The notes beneath the pieces were generated by a model. It did not search any database. It was not told the origin of the DNA and saw only the letters and a program-made list of their open reading frames with translations. Made by a program: the position numbers and the translations under genes. Positions 53,217 to 62,463 of a DNA stretch of 64,000 bases are shown here, one piece after another. Source of the DNA: Marmoricola sp963742815 (lineage in GTDB: Bacteria; Actinomycetota; Actinomycetes; Propionibacteriales; Nocardioidaceae); the NCBI GenBank assembly GCA_963742815.1, contig CAVUNJ010000013.1, positions 89,589-153,588 on the forward strand, written 5' to 3'. Position 1 is the stretch's first letter, and every line of letters begins with the position of its first letter.

Positions 53217-53338
53217 GCGCAGTCGTGTGTCTCACGCCGTGGCATGGCGCGTCCTCAGGCACTCAACTGACTCTGCCCGGCACCAAACGGCTCTCCCGAC
53301 CCCGACTCCCCCGTCGGCCACGCGATCGCCCAGGCAGA

Positions 53339-53354
53339 CGTGACCCCGCTCACG
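53339..53354. promoter_or_regulatory. Crp/GlxR-like palindrome upstream of the S15 hydrolase
   Basis: CGTGACCCCGCTCACG has the same CGTGA-N6-TCACG arms as the site at 2138-2153. It lies 59 bp before the hydrolase ATG, a distance fitting activation or repression at its promoter. Regulator binding is inferred. Confidence 0.45.
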
Positions 53355-53412
53355 TTCTGTAACCGGGTCGGGTGAGGCTCGTTTCTCCCTTTGAGGCTCT
53401 TGGAGGACCACC

Positions 53413-55308
53413 ATGTCGCGACGTCCACTTGTTCGACTGCTCATCGTGCCCGCCATCGTCGGCGTACTCACCGCCGGGACTCTGGCCGTCGCGCCTGCCC
53501 ATGCCGCGACGACTGCCACAGCCGTCTCAACCATCCAGGCCGCGGCGCCAGGCTGGAAGCCGCGCGCTGAGCAGTACTCCCAGACCGCGGTCACCAAGGA
53601 CCTCGCGATCCCGATGTCGGACGGGGTGAAGCTGCGTGCCGACCTCACCCTCCCGGCCGGCGCCGACGGCACGGCGATCAGCACCAAGGTGCCGGTGGTC
53701 GTGACCATCACCGCGTACAACAAGACCGTGATCGCGGGCGGTTTCGGCGGGACCCTCGCCGGCGCCGACCCGGCCTACCTCGTCAAGCGCGGCTACGCCC
53801 AGCTGACCGTCGACGCACGCGGCACCGGTTCGTCGGAGGGCCAGTGGAACGCCTTCGACAACCGCGAGAACAAGGACGCCGCTGAGGTGATGACCTGGGC
53901 GCACAAGCAGCCGTGGAGCAACGGCAACACCGCCATGACCGGCGCCTCCTACATGGGGATCAGCCAGATCTTCGCCGCAGCCGGCAAGCCGGCCGGACTC
54001 AAGGCGATCTTCCCGCAGGTTCCCGCCGCCGATGTCTACCGCGACGTGACCGCCTCCGGCGGACAGATCGACTCCGGGTTCATGCCACTGTGGCTCGGGC
54101 TCGTCACAGCGACCGGCCTCATTCCCCCTGCCGTCGTGACCACCGAGCCGCAGTCCGCGATCGGCGCCATGGCCTCGCGCATCGGTACGGCGACAACGTT
54201 CACCGGCCCCACCCTGGTCAAGGCGATCGCCGGCGACGAAACGGCGTACGACGGGCCGTTCTACAAGGAGCGCTCGCCGATCAACGTGATCGACAGGGTG
54301 GATGTGCCGACGTTCCTGGTGGCGGGTGAGTACGACCTGTTCCAGCGCGGCACCCCTTTGCTCTTCGAACGACTGCGCAAGCGTGGTGTGCCGACGAAGC
54401 TGATCATCGGCCCCTGGGACCACCTCAAGGGTTCGTCCGGGGCCGAGGTCGGCAACGCCGGCTACGGGCCACTCAACGAGCTGCAGCTGCGCTGGTTCGA
54501 CCACTACGTCAAGGGAGTGGCGGACACCGCGCTGGACACCGACATCGCGCCGCTGACCTGGTACGAGCAGGGCACCGGCGCATGGCGCAAGACCAGCACT
54601 TGGGTCGGCGCCGATCGGATGGCCTCGAGCTGGCACCTTTCGGGCAACGCCTCCAACGGCACGGCGGGCGCTCTTACGACCACCGCCGGGAAGGCTGGGA
54701 CCGCCACCGTGCTGCCCATCCCGGTTGCCGGGCTGTGCACACGCTCCACCAACCAGTGGACGGCTGGCGTGATGGGTCAGAGCCCCGCGCCCAACCCGTG
54801 CCTGGAGGACAACCGGGTCAACGACCTCGCAGGCGTGACGTTCGACTCGGCCCCGGTGACCACGCCGGTCAGGTTCCAGGGCCCGATCAACGCGCGGCTC
54901 TACGTGTCGACGATCGGCGGCAACGGAATGCTCTCGGTCGCGGTCGAGGACGTCGCTCCCGACGGCACCGTGAAGCGTCTCACCGGTGGCTGGCAGGTGA
55001 TCTCCCACCGCGCGCTGGACACCGTCAAGTCGCGCTACCTCGGCGGCAAGCTGATCCAGGCCTTCCATCCGTTCACCCGGGCCGCCGAGAAGCCGCTCGC
55101 CATGGGTGCTGTGGCGCCCGTCGATGTCGAGGTCTTCCCGACGGGCGCCTCGATCGAGCCAGGCCACCGGCTGCGCATCGCGATCCAGGCCTTCGACACA
55201 CCCCACCTGTCCCCGACGCTGCCCCAGCTGCCGGGCTCATTGACGGCGATGACGATCCACAACTCGAGCCAGTACCCCTCCGAGCTCACCATCCCGCTGG
55301 TCAGGTGA
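53413..55308 (+). CDS. Secreted CocE/NonD-type (S15) hydrolase
   Basis: A 631-residue exported serine hydrolase. The signal peptide covers about residues 1-31 (MSRRPLVRLLIVPAIVGVLT, cleavage near AHAA). The alpha/beta-hydrolase core has DARGTGSSEGQWN, the nucleophile in GASYMGISQ, Asp in LVAGEYDLFQRG and His in IGPWDHLKG, and a C-terminal beta-jelly-roll domain ends IHNSSQYPSELTIPLV. This is the X-Pro dipeptidyl-peptidase/cocaine-esterase architecture; substrates are acyl esters or N-terminal dipeptides. TTGGAGGACCACC precedes the ATG. Confidence 0.9.
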   Translation: MSRRPLVRLLIVPAIVGVLTAGTLAVAPAHAATTATAVSTIQAAAPGWKPRAEQYSQTAVTKDLAIPMSDGVKLRADLTLPAGADGTAISTKVPVVVTITAYNKTVIAGGFGGTLAGADPAYLVKRGYAQLTVDARGTGSSEGQWNAFDNRENKDAAEVMTWAHKQPWSNGNTAMTGASYMGISQIFAAAGKPAGLKAIFPQVPAADVYRDVTASGGQIDSGFMPLWLGLVTATGLIPPAVVTTEPQSAIGAMASRIGTATTFTGPTLVKAIAGDETAYDGPFYKERSPINVIDRVDVPTFLVAGEYDLFQRGTPLLFERLRKRGVPTKLIIGPWDHLKGSSGAEVGNAGYGPLNELQLRWFDHYVKGVADTALDTDIAPLTWYEQGTGAWRKTSTWVGADRMASSWHLSGNASNGTAGALTTTAGKAGTATVLPIPVAGLCTRSTNQWTAGVMGQSPAPNPCLEDNRVNDLAGVTFDSAPVTTPVRFQGPINARLYVSTIGGNGMLSVAVEDVAPDGTVKRLTGGWQVISHRALDTVKSRYLGGKLIQAFHPFTRAAEKPLAMGAVAPVDVEVFPTGASIEPGHRLRIAIQAFDTPHLSPTLPQLPGSLTAMTIHNSSQYPSELTIPLVR

Positions 55309-55347
55309 CCCCGGGAACCCTCGCCGGTCCCGGCGCGTCCGACTGGC

Positions 55348-56523
55348 ATGCGTGCACTCGCCGGCCTCCTGCTGCTCGCCCTCCTCGGCTGCGGCCAAGT
55401 CGACCGGCCGACGCCGGACGTACGACGCTCCGCCGGCGAATCCACAGCCGACAGCTCCCGTTGGATCCGGCTCGAGGACTCTCCTCTCTCGCCGCGACTT
55501 GGCCCGGTTGCCGCCTTCGTCGGCGGCCGAGCGGTGTTCGTCGGGGGTGACAAGGGCCGTCCCTGTCCACCGAACGCGGACTGCACGGGGCCGATGCTGT
55601 ACGCCGTGGACGGTGCGGCGTACGACCTCAAGAGCATGAGCTGGGAGCCGATCACCGACGCTCCTGTCCCGATCCCCGACCATGCGCCGCACGCCGTGGT
55701 CGGCACGCACCTGTTCGTGCGGGTCGGCGCAACGGTCCTCGACTACGCAGCCACGCAAGACCGTTGGACGAAGGTCGAGGTGCCTGCGGGCAACGCCGAC
55801 TGGTTCTCGCTCACGACAGACGGGTCCCGGCTCGTGCTCGCGTCCGGCAGCGACGAGCTGGGCGAGCAGCCCGACCGGGTCCTGGACACGCGCACCGGGA
55901 CATGGTCCACGCTGCCCGACGACCCACTCGGGCTCTCCTTCGCCCGGACGATCACTGCCACCGATGCCGGTCTGGTGCTCACCGCGGTACAGCTCGAAAC
56001 CACTGGGAGTCCCGCCGATCCGGCCCTGGTGCGTGCGGCGTTGCTCCCACCCGGGTCCGACCGATGGACCCGTCTGCCCGACAGTGACCAGATCGGCGGC
56101 TCACGCTGGGCATGGACCGGCAAGCGGATGGTCGACCCGACGCTCGGCGGAGCGGATGGCGGCGAGACCAACGGCTACGGCAGGACCATCCCCAACGGCG
56201 GCGCCCTCGACCCGGCCACCGGCAGGTGGTCACGGCTACCCAACACGCCGAAGGAGCAGACAGGCGGCTGGCCGGTGGAAGCGCTCGACGGTCCGGTCAT
56301 CGCTGCCGAAGGCTGGCTGTACGACGACACCGCGCGAACCTGGACACTGCTCCCCCGACCGAAGGATGCACCGCCGTCGGCGGGTGTCGCCACCTGGGCC
56401 GGGGAGACGCTCCTGGTCCTAGGCGGCACGGACTGGGAGGCCGCCGACGAGCCGGACGAATGGACGGTGAAGCGCGTCTACTCGACTGGGTTCTGGGCCC
56501 TCCGCCCGGAAGCGGAGGACTAG
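55348..56523 (+). CDS. Lipoprotein with Kelch-like beta-propeller
   Basis: A 391-residue protein with a short lipoprotein signal (MRALAGLLLLALLGC). The rest repeats a blade pattern of hydrophobic strands with GG and W residues: RAVFVGGDKG, SMSWEPITDAP, DRWTKVEV, TGTWSTLPDDP, RWSRLPNTPKEQ, TWTLLPRP, TLLVLGGTDWE. Such propellers bind ligands or partners at the cell surface; no catalytic residues are evident. It follows the S15 hydrolase by 39 bp on the same strand. Its stop overlaps that of the convergent siderophore-interacting protein gene by 4 bp. Confidence 0.75.
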   Translation: MRALAGLLLLALLGCGQVDRPTPDVRRSAGESTADSSRWIRLEDSPLSPRLGPVAAFVGGRAVFVGGDKGRPCPPNADCTGPMLYAVDGAAYDLKSMSWEPITDAPVPIPDHAPHAVVGTHLFVRVGATVLDYAATQDRWTKVEVPAGNADWFSLTTDGSRLVLASGSDELGEQPDRVLDTRTGTWSTLPDDPLGLSFARTITATDAGLVLTAVQLETTGSPADPALVRAALLPPGSDRWTRLPDSDQIGGSRWAWTGKRMVDPTLGGADGGETNGYGRTIPNGGALDPATGRWSRLPNTPKEQTGGWPVEALDGPVIAAEGWLYDDTARTWTLLPRPKDAPPSAGVATWAGETLLVLGGTDWEAADEPDEWTVKRVYSTGFWALRPEAED

Positions 56524-57512
56524 GTCTTCATTGCGACGCCTTCGCGCCAGTAGCCCATGAACGCGACCTGTGAACGGTCCACACCGACCTCGGTGACCAG
56601 GCTCCGTCGCAGCGCCTTGACCATCCAGGACTCTCCAGCAATCCACGCGTAGGTGTCGTCCAGGTCGTGCCCCAGCGAGCGGGTGCGCAGCTGTGCCTCG
56701 ATGTTCTCCCCGGCCGAGGAGTACCGCGGGGTCTCCCACACGTCGATGTCGAGATCACTGGACAGCTCATCGGTCACCTCGGGCAGGGCCGCGAACTCGG
56801 TCGAGGGCGACAGCCCCAGGTGACGTCGTACCTCCTGCACGAGGCGACGGCCGCAGGCATTCTCGTTGCGCGGAAACCACTTCAGCTCGAAGCCCAGAGG
56901 GACTCGGAGGTCCAGGATGTCGGCGCTGGTCGGCACCTCGATGAACACCTCGCCGGTGAAGCCGGGTCGGAGGTCCTCGAGGATCCGGGCGATCGCCGGC
57001 GCTGCGGTCTCGTCACCGATCAGGAGCAGGTGCCGCCGACCGGCCGGGTCGAACTCGGTGCCGCCGTACTCCGTCAACCGATGCGGGGCAACCACCTGGA
57101 CCACGTCGCCGGGCGCAGCATCGAGTGCCCAGCGGCAGGCCGGACCGACACCGTGGGCCCCGTTCTGCTGCTGGTCCTCGTGTACGACGAAGTCCACGAC
57201 CAGCCGCACTGAATCACCGTCGTGGACGATGTCCCGGATGGTGTAGGTCCGCATCGGCGAGCGCACCTCGTCCGGTGCGCTCATCCAGGTCTCGTACCAG
57301 TCCTCGGCCACCCCGGGAATGGGCGGCAGCTCGCCGGTCCCCCCGGGGAAGACCACCTTGAAGCGAGTGTCGAAGCCGTCCTCGCCGAGGTCGGTGAACG
57401 CCGGGCTGGCCAGCTCGACCCGGACGAACGCAGGGCTGAGTCGTACGACGGAGTGGACCTCCGCCTCGGTGAGCAGCACGCTCGGAGCACTGCTCGTCTC
57501 TTGCCCGGTCAT
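56520..57512 (-). CDS. Siderophore-interacting protein (FAD-dependent ferric-siderophore reductase)
   Basis: A 330-residue cytoplasmic flavoprotein expected to reduce imported Fe(III)-siderophore and free the iron. The FAD-binding motif is MRTYTIRDI, followed by VDFVVHEDQQQNGAHGVGPA, DVVQVVAPHR and the NAD(P)H-domain segment HLLLIGDETAAPAIARIL; the C-terminus YAWIAGESWMVKALRRSLV and FMGYWREG are typical of ViuB-like proteins. ATG 57512 has AGGAGG 6 bp upstream and overlaps the ATPase stop by 4 bp. It is the last gene of the iron-uptake operon. Confidence 0.92.
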   Translation of the reverse strand: MTGQETSSAPSVLLTEAEVHSVVRLSPAFVRVELASPAFTDLGEDGFDTRFKVVFPGGTGELPPIPGVAEDWYETWMSAPDEVRSPMRTYTIRDIVHDGDSVRLVVDFVVHEDQQQNGAHGVGPACRWALDAAPGDVVQVVAPHRLTEYGGTEFDPAGRRHLLLIGDETAAPAIARILEDLRPGFTGEVFIEVPTSADILDLRVPLGFELKWFPRNENACGRRLVQEVRRHLGLSPSTEFAALPEVTDELSSDLDIDVWETPRYSSAGENIEAQLRTRSLGHDLDDTYAWIAGESWMVKALRRSLVTEVGVDRSQVAFMGYWREGVAMKT

Positions 57513-58396
57513 GCGGTCCTCCTGTGGTGGGACGATCGGTTGCGGCGACCCAGAGGGATCACCATCGGTGTCGCGGTGACGGGGTCCTTCACGACCCGGC
57601 ACTCCATGCCGAAGACCTCGCGGACGCAGTCCTCGGTGATCACCGCCGCCGGCGGTCCGGCGGCAACGATCTCCCCTTCACGCATCGCGACGAGGTGGTC
57701 GGCGTACCTCGCCGCCATGTTCAGGTCGTGCAGCACCATCACGATCGTGGTGCCGCGCACTTCGTTCAGGTCGGCGAGCAGGTCGAGGATCTCGACCTGG
57801 TGGGCGACGTCGAGGTACGTCGTCGGCTCGTCGAGGAGCAGCAGGTCGGTCTGCTGGGCGAGTGCCATCGCGATCCACACCCGCTGGCGCTGGCCACCCG
57901 ACAGCTCGTCGACGAGCCTGTCGGCGAGGTCGAGAGTGTCTGTCAGCTCGAGGGCCTCCGCCACCGCGTGTTCATCAGCTCGAGACCATCGCCGCAGGGC
58001 GCCCTGGTGCGGGTGCCGCCCACGGCCGACCAGGTCCACGACACCGACGCCCTCGGGTGTCACGGGGTTCTGCGGCAGCAGGCCGAGGGTGCGAGCGACC
58101 TGGCGCGACGGCAGCGAGGCGATCGCATGCCCGTCCAGGAGGACCGTGCCGGACGAGGGACGCAGCAGTCGCGCCATCCCCCGGAGCAACGTGGACTTGC
58201 CGCACGCGTTGGCGCCGACGACCACGGTGATCTGGCTGTTCGGCACGTCCGTGGACAGCTCGTGTACGACGGCGCGGTCGCCGTATCCCAAGGTCACGGC
58301 TCGGGCGCTGAGCCGGCTGGTGTGCGAGGTTTCCGTGGTGCCGCAGTCGCCCACATCGGGCTTCGCGTCGGTGTTGGCGTCTGGCAGAGCTTCCAT
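57509..58396 (-). CDS. Ferric-siderophore ABC transporter ATP-binding protein
   Basis: A 295-residue FecE/FepC-type ATPase: Walker A GANACGKST (Ala-Cys replaces the usual Gly before GKS), signature ELSGGQRQRVWIAMAL, Walker B LLLLDEPTTYLD and switch His in VLHDLNMAARYADH. A 25-residue extension precedes the usual N-terminus. ATG 58396 is preceded by AAGGGGG, and its first base is the last of the permease stop (TGATG). A much longer open frame upstream lies antisense-free inside the permease gene but is not coding. Confidence 0.92.
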   Translation of the reverse strand: MEALPDANTDAKPDVGDCGTTETSHTSRLSARAVTLGYGDRAVVHELSTDVPNSQITVVVGANACGKSTLLRGMARLLRPSSGTVLLDGHAIASLPSRQVARTLGLLPQNPVTPEGVGVVDLVGRGRHPHQGALRRWSRADEHAVAEALELTDTLDLADRLVDELSGGQRQRVWIAMALAQQTDLLLLDEPTTYLDVAHQVEILDLLADLNEVRGTTIVMVLHDLNMAARYADHLVAMREGEIVAAGPPAAVITEDCVREVFGMECRVVKDPVTATPMVIPLGRRNRSSHHRRTA

Positions 58397-59499
58397 CAGG
58401 ACCCCCTTGAGGTACGACCGGTGGCCATCAGCCACAGCAGGAACGGAGCGCCGAAGGCGCCGGTGACGACACCGACTGGGTAGTTCACGTCGGGGACCAT
58501 GTACGCCGCCAGGTAGTCGGCGCCCACCACGATCACCGCACCGACCAGCCCGGCCCCGGCGAGCGTCGTCCTTCCGCCGTTCAGAGCGCGCGCGATCGGG
58601 CCGGCGAGGAAGGCCACGAAGGCCATGGGACCCGCGGCGGCGACACCGAGTCCGACCAGCAGGACCGCCAGGAGCAGCAGCACGTCGGAGCGCCGAGGGG
58701 AGACCCCGAGCCCGGCGGCGGCGTCCTCCCCGAGCTCGGCCCCCCGGCTGGACCGGGAGAGCCACAGCACACACGGCATCACCACGAGCAGCAGCGCGGA
58801 GAAGATCCGGATGGTCGACCAGTCGACCCGGTTGAGGCTCCCGGTCAGCCAGTGCAGGACCAGCTGCGTGTCCCACTCGTCGGCGCGGCTGAAGATGTAC
58901 TGGATCACGGAGTACGTGGCCGCGCTCAGGCCCACTCCGATCAGCACGAGGCGGTTGCCGCCGACAGATCCGGCCTGCATTGGCACGACGACGGCGATCA
59001 GAACCGCACCGATCACAGCGGCGACCGAGACAGCGAGACCGCGCTGGTCGAGGATCACGATCGCGAACACCGCGGCTGCGCTCGCGCCGATGCTCACCCC
59101 GATCACGTCGGGGCTCGCCAGCGGGTTTCGCAGCCCAGTCTGGAAGATCGCACCACTGACACCGAAGGCGAGACCCACGAGCGCACCGAGCACCGCTCGC
59201 GGCAGTTTGCTCTCCATCAGGATGTAGCTCGCGCCGGGGATCTCGGTGCCGCCGAGGATCCGGAAGAAGTCCGGCAGCGTGATGATGAAGTCGCCCAGCA
59301 TGGTGCGGGCCGCGAGCACCAGAATCAGTAGGAGGGTCAGCCCGCCCAGCACAAGACGCGTACGTCGCGCGGGCGCTCTCCGCGCCCGGCGGACGATGAC
59401 GACGGTCTCCGGGACGGATGGTGACCCCGAGGACTGACCGGCGAAACCGGCTGGCCGATGCGGTGAGCCGGACGCAAGAGGCTGGGTCGCCACCGCCAT
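58396..59499 (-). CDS. Ferric-siderophore ABC transporter permease, FecCD family (second subunit)
   Basis: A 367-residue permease with about ten helices. LPRAVLGALVGLAFGVSGAI with FQTGLRNPLASPDVIGVSIG is the FecCD signature, and AGPMAFVAFLAGPIARAL and YPVGVVTGAFGAPFLLWLM follow. A 45-residue cytoplasmic N-terminus rich in Pro, Ser and Arg precedes the first helix. ATG 59499 shares one base with the stop of the preceding permease (TGATG), so the two subunits are translated in coupling. It pairs with the product of 59499-60530 to form the membrane pore. Confidence 0.93.
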   Translation of the reverse strand: MAVATQPLASGSPHRPAGFAGQSSGSPSVPETVVIVRRARRAPARRTRLVLGGLTLLLILVLAARTMLGDFIITLPDFFRILGGTEIPGASYILMESKLPRAVLGALVGLAFGVSGAIFQTGLRNPLASPDVIGVSIGASAAAVFAIVILDQRGLAVSVAAVIGAVLIAVVVPMQAGSVGGNRLVLIGVGLSAATYSVIQYIFSRADEWDTQLVLHWLTGSLNRVDWSTIRIFSALLLVVMPCVLWLSRSSRGAELGEDAAAGLGVSPRRSDVLLLLAVLLVGLGVAAAGPMAFVAFLAGPIARALNGGRTTLAGAGLVGAVIVVGADYLAAYMVPDVNYPVGVVTGAFGAPFLLWLMATGRTSRGS

Positions 59500-60530
59500 C
59501 ACAGCGCCCCGATCCGACCGCGACGCACCAGGGCGAGGAAGACCGGGACACCCACGACGGCGGTCATGATCCCGACCTGGACCTCGGTCGGCGGGAGCAC
59601 CATCCGGCCCACCACGTCCGCCGCCACGACCAGAACGGCGCCGTACCCGAGGCTCAGTGGCAGCACCCGCCGGTAGTCCGGCCCCACCACCGCCCGGACC
59701 CCATGCGGAACGATGAGCCCCACGAACGCGATCGGACCCGCGAGGGCAGTCGCTGCCCCGGCGAGCAGCACCACCGCGACGCCGACCACGAGGCGGTCCG
59801 CCCCGACCCGGCGCCCGAGCCCTCGGGCCAGGTCGTCGCCGAGCGCGAGGGCGTTCAGGCTGCGGGTGCTGGCAAACGCCAGCAGGGCGCCGACCACGAG
59901 GAATGGCAGACCGATCAGGAGTACGTCGCTGCCTCGGCCCGCGATGGTGCCGACCTGCCACAACCGGAACGACTCGATCGTCTGGCGGTCGGTCAGCAGC
60001 ACGCCCGACGTCCAGCTGCTGACCGCAGCGGTGAGAGCGGCGCCGGCGATGGCGACCTTCACCGGGGTCGCTCCGTCACGACCCACCGCGGCGACGGTGT
60101 GCACGAGCACCATCGCCGTCGCGGCCCCCCCGAATCCGAACCAGACGTAGCCCTGCAGGTCAGAGACGCCGAACGCCGAGATGGCCAGCACCATGGCGAA
60201 CGAGGCCCCGGCGTTGATGCCGAGGATGCCTGGGTCGGCGAGCGGATTGCGGGTGAGGCCCTGCATCAAGGCGCCGACGAGACCGAGGGCGCCGCCGACG
60301 GCGAGCCCCAGCAGGGTCCGGTCCACGCGCGCTGCAGCGACGCCGTGCATCGGGTTCGTGGTGTCGAACACGGCGGCCGGATCAACCCACCGTGAACCAA
60401 GCAGTACCGATGCCACGGACACGCCGATCACCACCGCGACCAGGATCGCGGTGGTGATCGGCGTACGGGATCCGCCAGGTTTCGTACGGCGGTCGACCCG
60501 GTCGCCGGACGGCGCCGGGAGCGTCGTCAC
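59499..60530 (-). CDS. Ferric-siderophore ABC transporter permease, FecCD family (first subunit)
   Basis: A 343-residue permease with about ten helices. VDRTLLGLAVGGALGLVGAL with MQGLTRNPLADPGILGINAG is diagnostic, followed by LAGPIAFVGLIVPHGVRAVV and PPTEVQVGIMTAVVGVPVFL at the C-terminus. The GTG start overlaps the stop of the binding-protein gene as GTGA. It forms a heterodimer with the next gene product and would move the siderophore complex across the membrane using the FecE-type ATPase. Confidence 0.93.
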   Translation of the reverse strand: MTTLPAPSGDRVDRRTKPGGSRTPITTAILVAVVIGVSVASVLLGSRWVDPAAVFDTTNPMHGVAAARVDRTLLGLAVGGALGLVGALMQGLTRNPLADPGILGINAGASFAMVLAISAFGVSDLQGYVWFGFGGAATAMVLVHTVAAVGRDGATPVKVAIAGAALTAAVSSWTSGVLLTDRQTIESFRLWQVGTIAGRGSDVLLIGLPFLVVGALLAFASTRSLNALALGDDLARGLGRRVGADRLVVGVAVVLLAGAATALAGPIAFVGLIVPHGVRAVVGPDYRRVLPLSLGYGAVLVVAADVVGRMVLPPTEVQVGIMTAVVGVPVFLALVRRGRIGAL

Positions 60531-61549
60531 GACCCGGCGACCGCCTTGGCGACCTCGGGCAGGAACTGCTCGAGGACGACCGGGATGGACAACGGCGTCG
60601 GGTTGGTCACGGCGAGGGCGATCGGCTTGTCCTCCTCGGCATAGGCGTTCCCGCTCGCAATAGCCGGGATCTTGCCCACCAGGTCGTGGTCGGTGAAGGT
60701 CTTCATGTCACCGGGGTTCTCCGACCAGGTCAAGAACACGTCGGACTCGAGCTCGGCCGCACGCTCGGCCGAGACGGTGCCGTAGAACTCGCCCGGCTTC
60801 ATGGCCTTCGCCACCGACGGCGCATCCTTCAGGCCGAGGTCGTGCATGAACGAGACGCGTGGGTCCTGCGGTGCGTAGATCCCGACGGTGGAAAGGTCGG
60901 TGGTGGCCAGGTATCCGAAGATCAGGGACTTCCCGACGATCGCGCGGTTGTCCTCCTTGGCGTCATCGATCAGCTTCTGCGTCTCGGCCTCGACCTCCTC
61001 GGCGCGCTCGGAGCGGCCCAACGCCTTGCCGACGGTCTCCAGCGAGGTCTGCCACGGGGTGACCCATGGCGCCTCGGGGTAGGCGACGACCTTGGCGATC
61101 TTGCTGAGCTTCGCGTACTCCTGCTCGGTGATCCCGGAGTTGGTGGCGAGGATCAGGTCGGGGCTGAGCTTGGCGATCTCCTCGATCGGGGCGCCGTCGG
61201 CGTCGTCGTACCGCACCGGCGCCTCGGCACCCACCTCCTCGATCGCGCTGTCGAACCAGTCCGAGGAGCCAGCCGCGTTGCCGCCCCAGGTCAGTTTGGT
61301 GGCGCCGACCGGCGCGACGCCGAGTGCAAGGGCGTGGTCCTGGTCGCTCCAGCCGAGGGTGGCCACGCGCTTGGGCTCCTTCTCGATCGTGGTCGAGCCA
61401 AAGGCATGCTTGATCGTGACCGGGTAGGCGGCGGCATCTGCCCTGGTCGTCGTACTGGAGTCGTTCTTCGCGGTCGAGCCGGTCGAGCAGCCAGTCAGTA
61501 CGACGGCTCCGAGCCCGGCAGCGAGGGCGAGATGGCGCAGGCGCTTCAT
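60527..61549 (-). CDS. Iron-siderophore ABC transporter substrate-binding lipoprotein
   Basis: A 340-residue FepB/FhuD-class binding protein. The signal MKRLRHLALAAGLGAVVLTG ends in the lipobox LTGC. A class III two-lobe fold follows with RVATLGWSDQDHALALGVAP, LSPDLILATNSGI and YPEAPWVTPWQTSLETVGKA. ATG 61549 lies 28 bp from the iron box, so the operator overlaps the promoter. It is the first gene of the five-gene operon binding protein, permease, permease, ATPase, reductase, all overlapping by 1-4 bp. Confidence 0.93.
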   Translation of the reverse strand: MKRLRHLALAAGLGAVVLTGCSTGSTAKNDSSTTTRADAAAYPVTIKHAFGSTTIEKEPKRVATLGWSDQDHALALGVAPVGATKLTWGGNAAGSSDWFDSAIEEVGAEAPVRYDDADGAPIEEIAKLSPDLILATNSGITEQEYAKLSKIAKVVAYPEAPWVTPWQTSLETVGKALGRSERAEEVEAETQKLIDDAKEDNRAIVGKSLIFGYLATTDLSTVGIYAPQDPRVSFMHDLGLKDAPSVAKAMKPGEFYGTVSAERAAELESDVFLTWSENPGDMKTFTDHDLVGKIPAIASGNAYAEEDKPIALAVTNPTPLSIPVVLEQFLPEVAKAVAGS

Positions 61550-61577
61550 CGGGTGTGTCCTTCGAGGTGCGTTGGTG

Positions 61578-61596
61578 TTAGGTAAGGCTAGCCTAA
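61578..61596. promoter_or_regulatory. IdeR/DtxR-type iron box
   Basis: TTAGGTAAGGCTAGCCTAA is a 19-bp inverted repeat close to the DtxR/IdeR consensus (TTAGGTTAGGCTAACCTAA), with three differences. It is 28 bp upstream of the siderophore binding-protein gene. Iron-loaded IdeR/DmdR would repress the uptake operon. The next 236 bp, up to the dcd stop, hold only a short tandem repeat (GGTGCGTGCTG twice near 61773) and no gene. Confidence 0.85.
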
Positions 61597-61832
61597 CCTC
61601 ACCGAGGCATCGCACACCACAGCGGTCGAGCAGAGGACGCCTGCCCTAGATGCGGGCGACCTAGTGTCCCTCGCGCGAAGTTCGCAAGATAAGTCGTGCT
61701 CCCGGTGCGTGCATCGCAAGGCGGCGGCGCGAAGGCAGACTGGACGTCTTTCGAGCGTCGCCAACGCAGCGAGGTGCGTGCTGGGTGCGTGCTGGGTGCG
61801 CGAATTATGCCGCGGACTTCGCGTGTGGGGCA

Positions 61833-62408
61833 CTAGATGCGGGTGCGCTGGAAGTTCGCGTAGGAGCGCGACGGGGTCGGGCCGCGCTGGCCCTGGTAGC
61901 GCGAGCCGTACTTGGCCGAACCGTAGGGGTGCTCGGCCGGCGAGGAGAGGCGGAAGAAGCACAGCTGGCCAATCTTCATACCGGGGTAGAGCTTGATTGG
62001 CAGCGTGGCGACGTTGGCCAGCTCGAGTGTCACGTGGCCGCTGAAACCCGGATCCACGAAACCCGCCGTCGCGTGGGTCAGCAGGCCCAGCCGTCCGAGC
62101 GAGGACTTGCCCTCCACCCGGGCGGCGAGGTCGTCCGGCAGGGTCACCACCTCGAGAGTGGAGCCGAGCACGAACTCGCCGGGGTGCAGGATGAACGGCT
62201 CCTCGCCCACGGGCTCGACCTCACGCGTGAGGTCCGACTGGTCGGCGGCGGGGTCGATGTGCGGATAGCGATGATTCTCGAAGACCCGGAAGAACCGGTC
62301 CAGCCTGAAGTCGATGCTCGAGGGCTGGATCATCGCCTCGTCATAGGGCTCCACGACGATCCGCCTCGCCTTGATCTCGGCAAGGATGTCGCGGTCGGAG
62401 AGCAGCAC
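61833..62408 (-). CDS. dcd: dCTP deaminase (bifunctional dCTP deaminase/dUTPase type)
   Basis: A 191-residue enzyme of the trimeric dUTPase superfamily. MLLSDRDILAEIKARRI opens the protein, EGKSSLGRLGLLTHATAGFV with DPGFSGHVTLEL is the active-site region, and MKIGQLCFFRL lies near the C-terminus. The THxTAGFxDPGFxGHxTLEL form is that of the mycobacterial bifunctional enzyme, which converts dCTP to dUMP, rather than E. coli Dcd. The gene is divergent from the SGNH hydrolase. It supplies dUMP for thymidylate synthesis. Confidence 0.95.
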   Translation of the reverse strand: MLLSDRDILAEIKARRIVVEPYDEAMIQPSSIDFRLDRFFRVFENHRYPHIDPAADQSDLTREVEPVGEEPFILHPGEFVLGSTLEVVTLPDDLAARVEGKSSLGRLGLLTHATAGFVDPGFSGHVTLELANVATLPIKLYPGMKIGQLCFFRLSSPAEHPYGSAKYGSRYQGQRGPTPSRSYANFQRTRI

Positions 62409-62463
62409 GCCGACAACCTACCCCGCTGCCGAGTGCAGAGATCCGGGTCCCAGAATGGAGCCC

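Noticed and set aside
51569..53245. 558-residue Ser/Ala-rich minus-strand frame
   Set aside because: It is the complement of the acidic repeat tail (GAG/GAC codons read as Ser/Val/Leu codons) and has no start signal or domain.
57509..59551. 680-codon open frame considered as a permease-ATPase fusion
   Set aside because: The upstream part is out of frame with the FecCD permease and gives Arg/Asp-rich nonsense; the ATPase has its own start at 58396.
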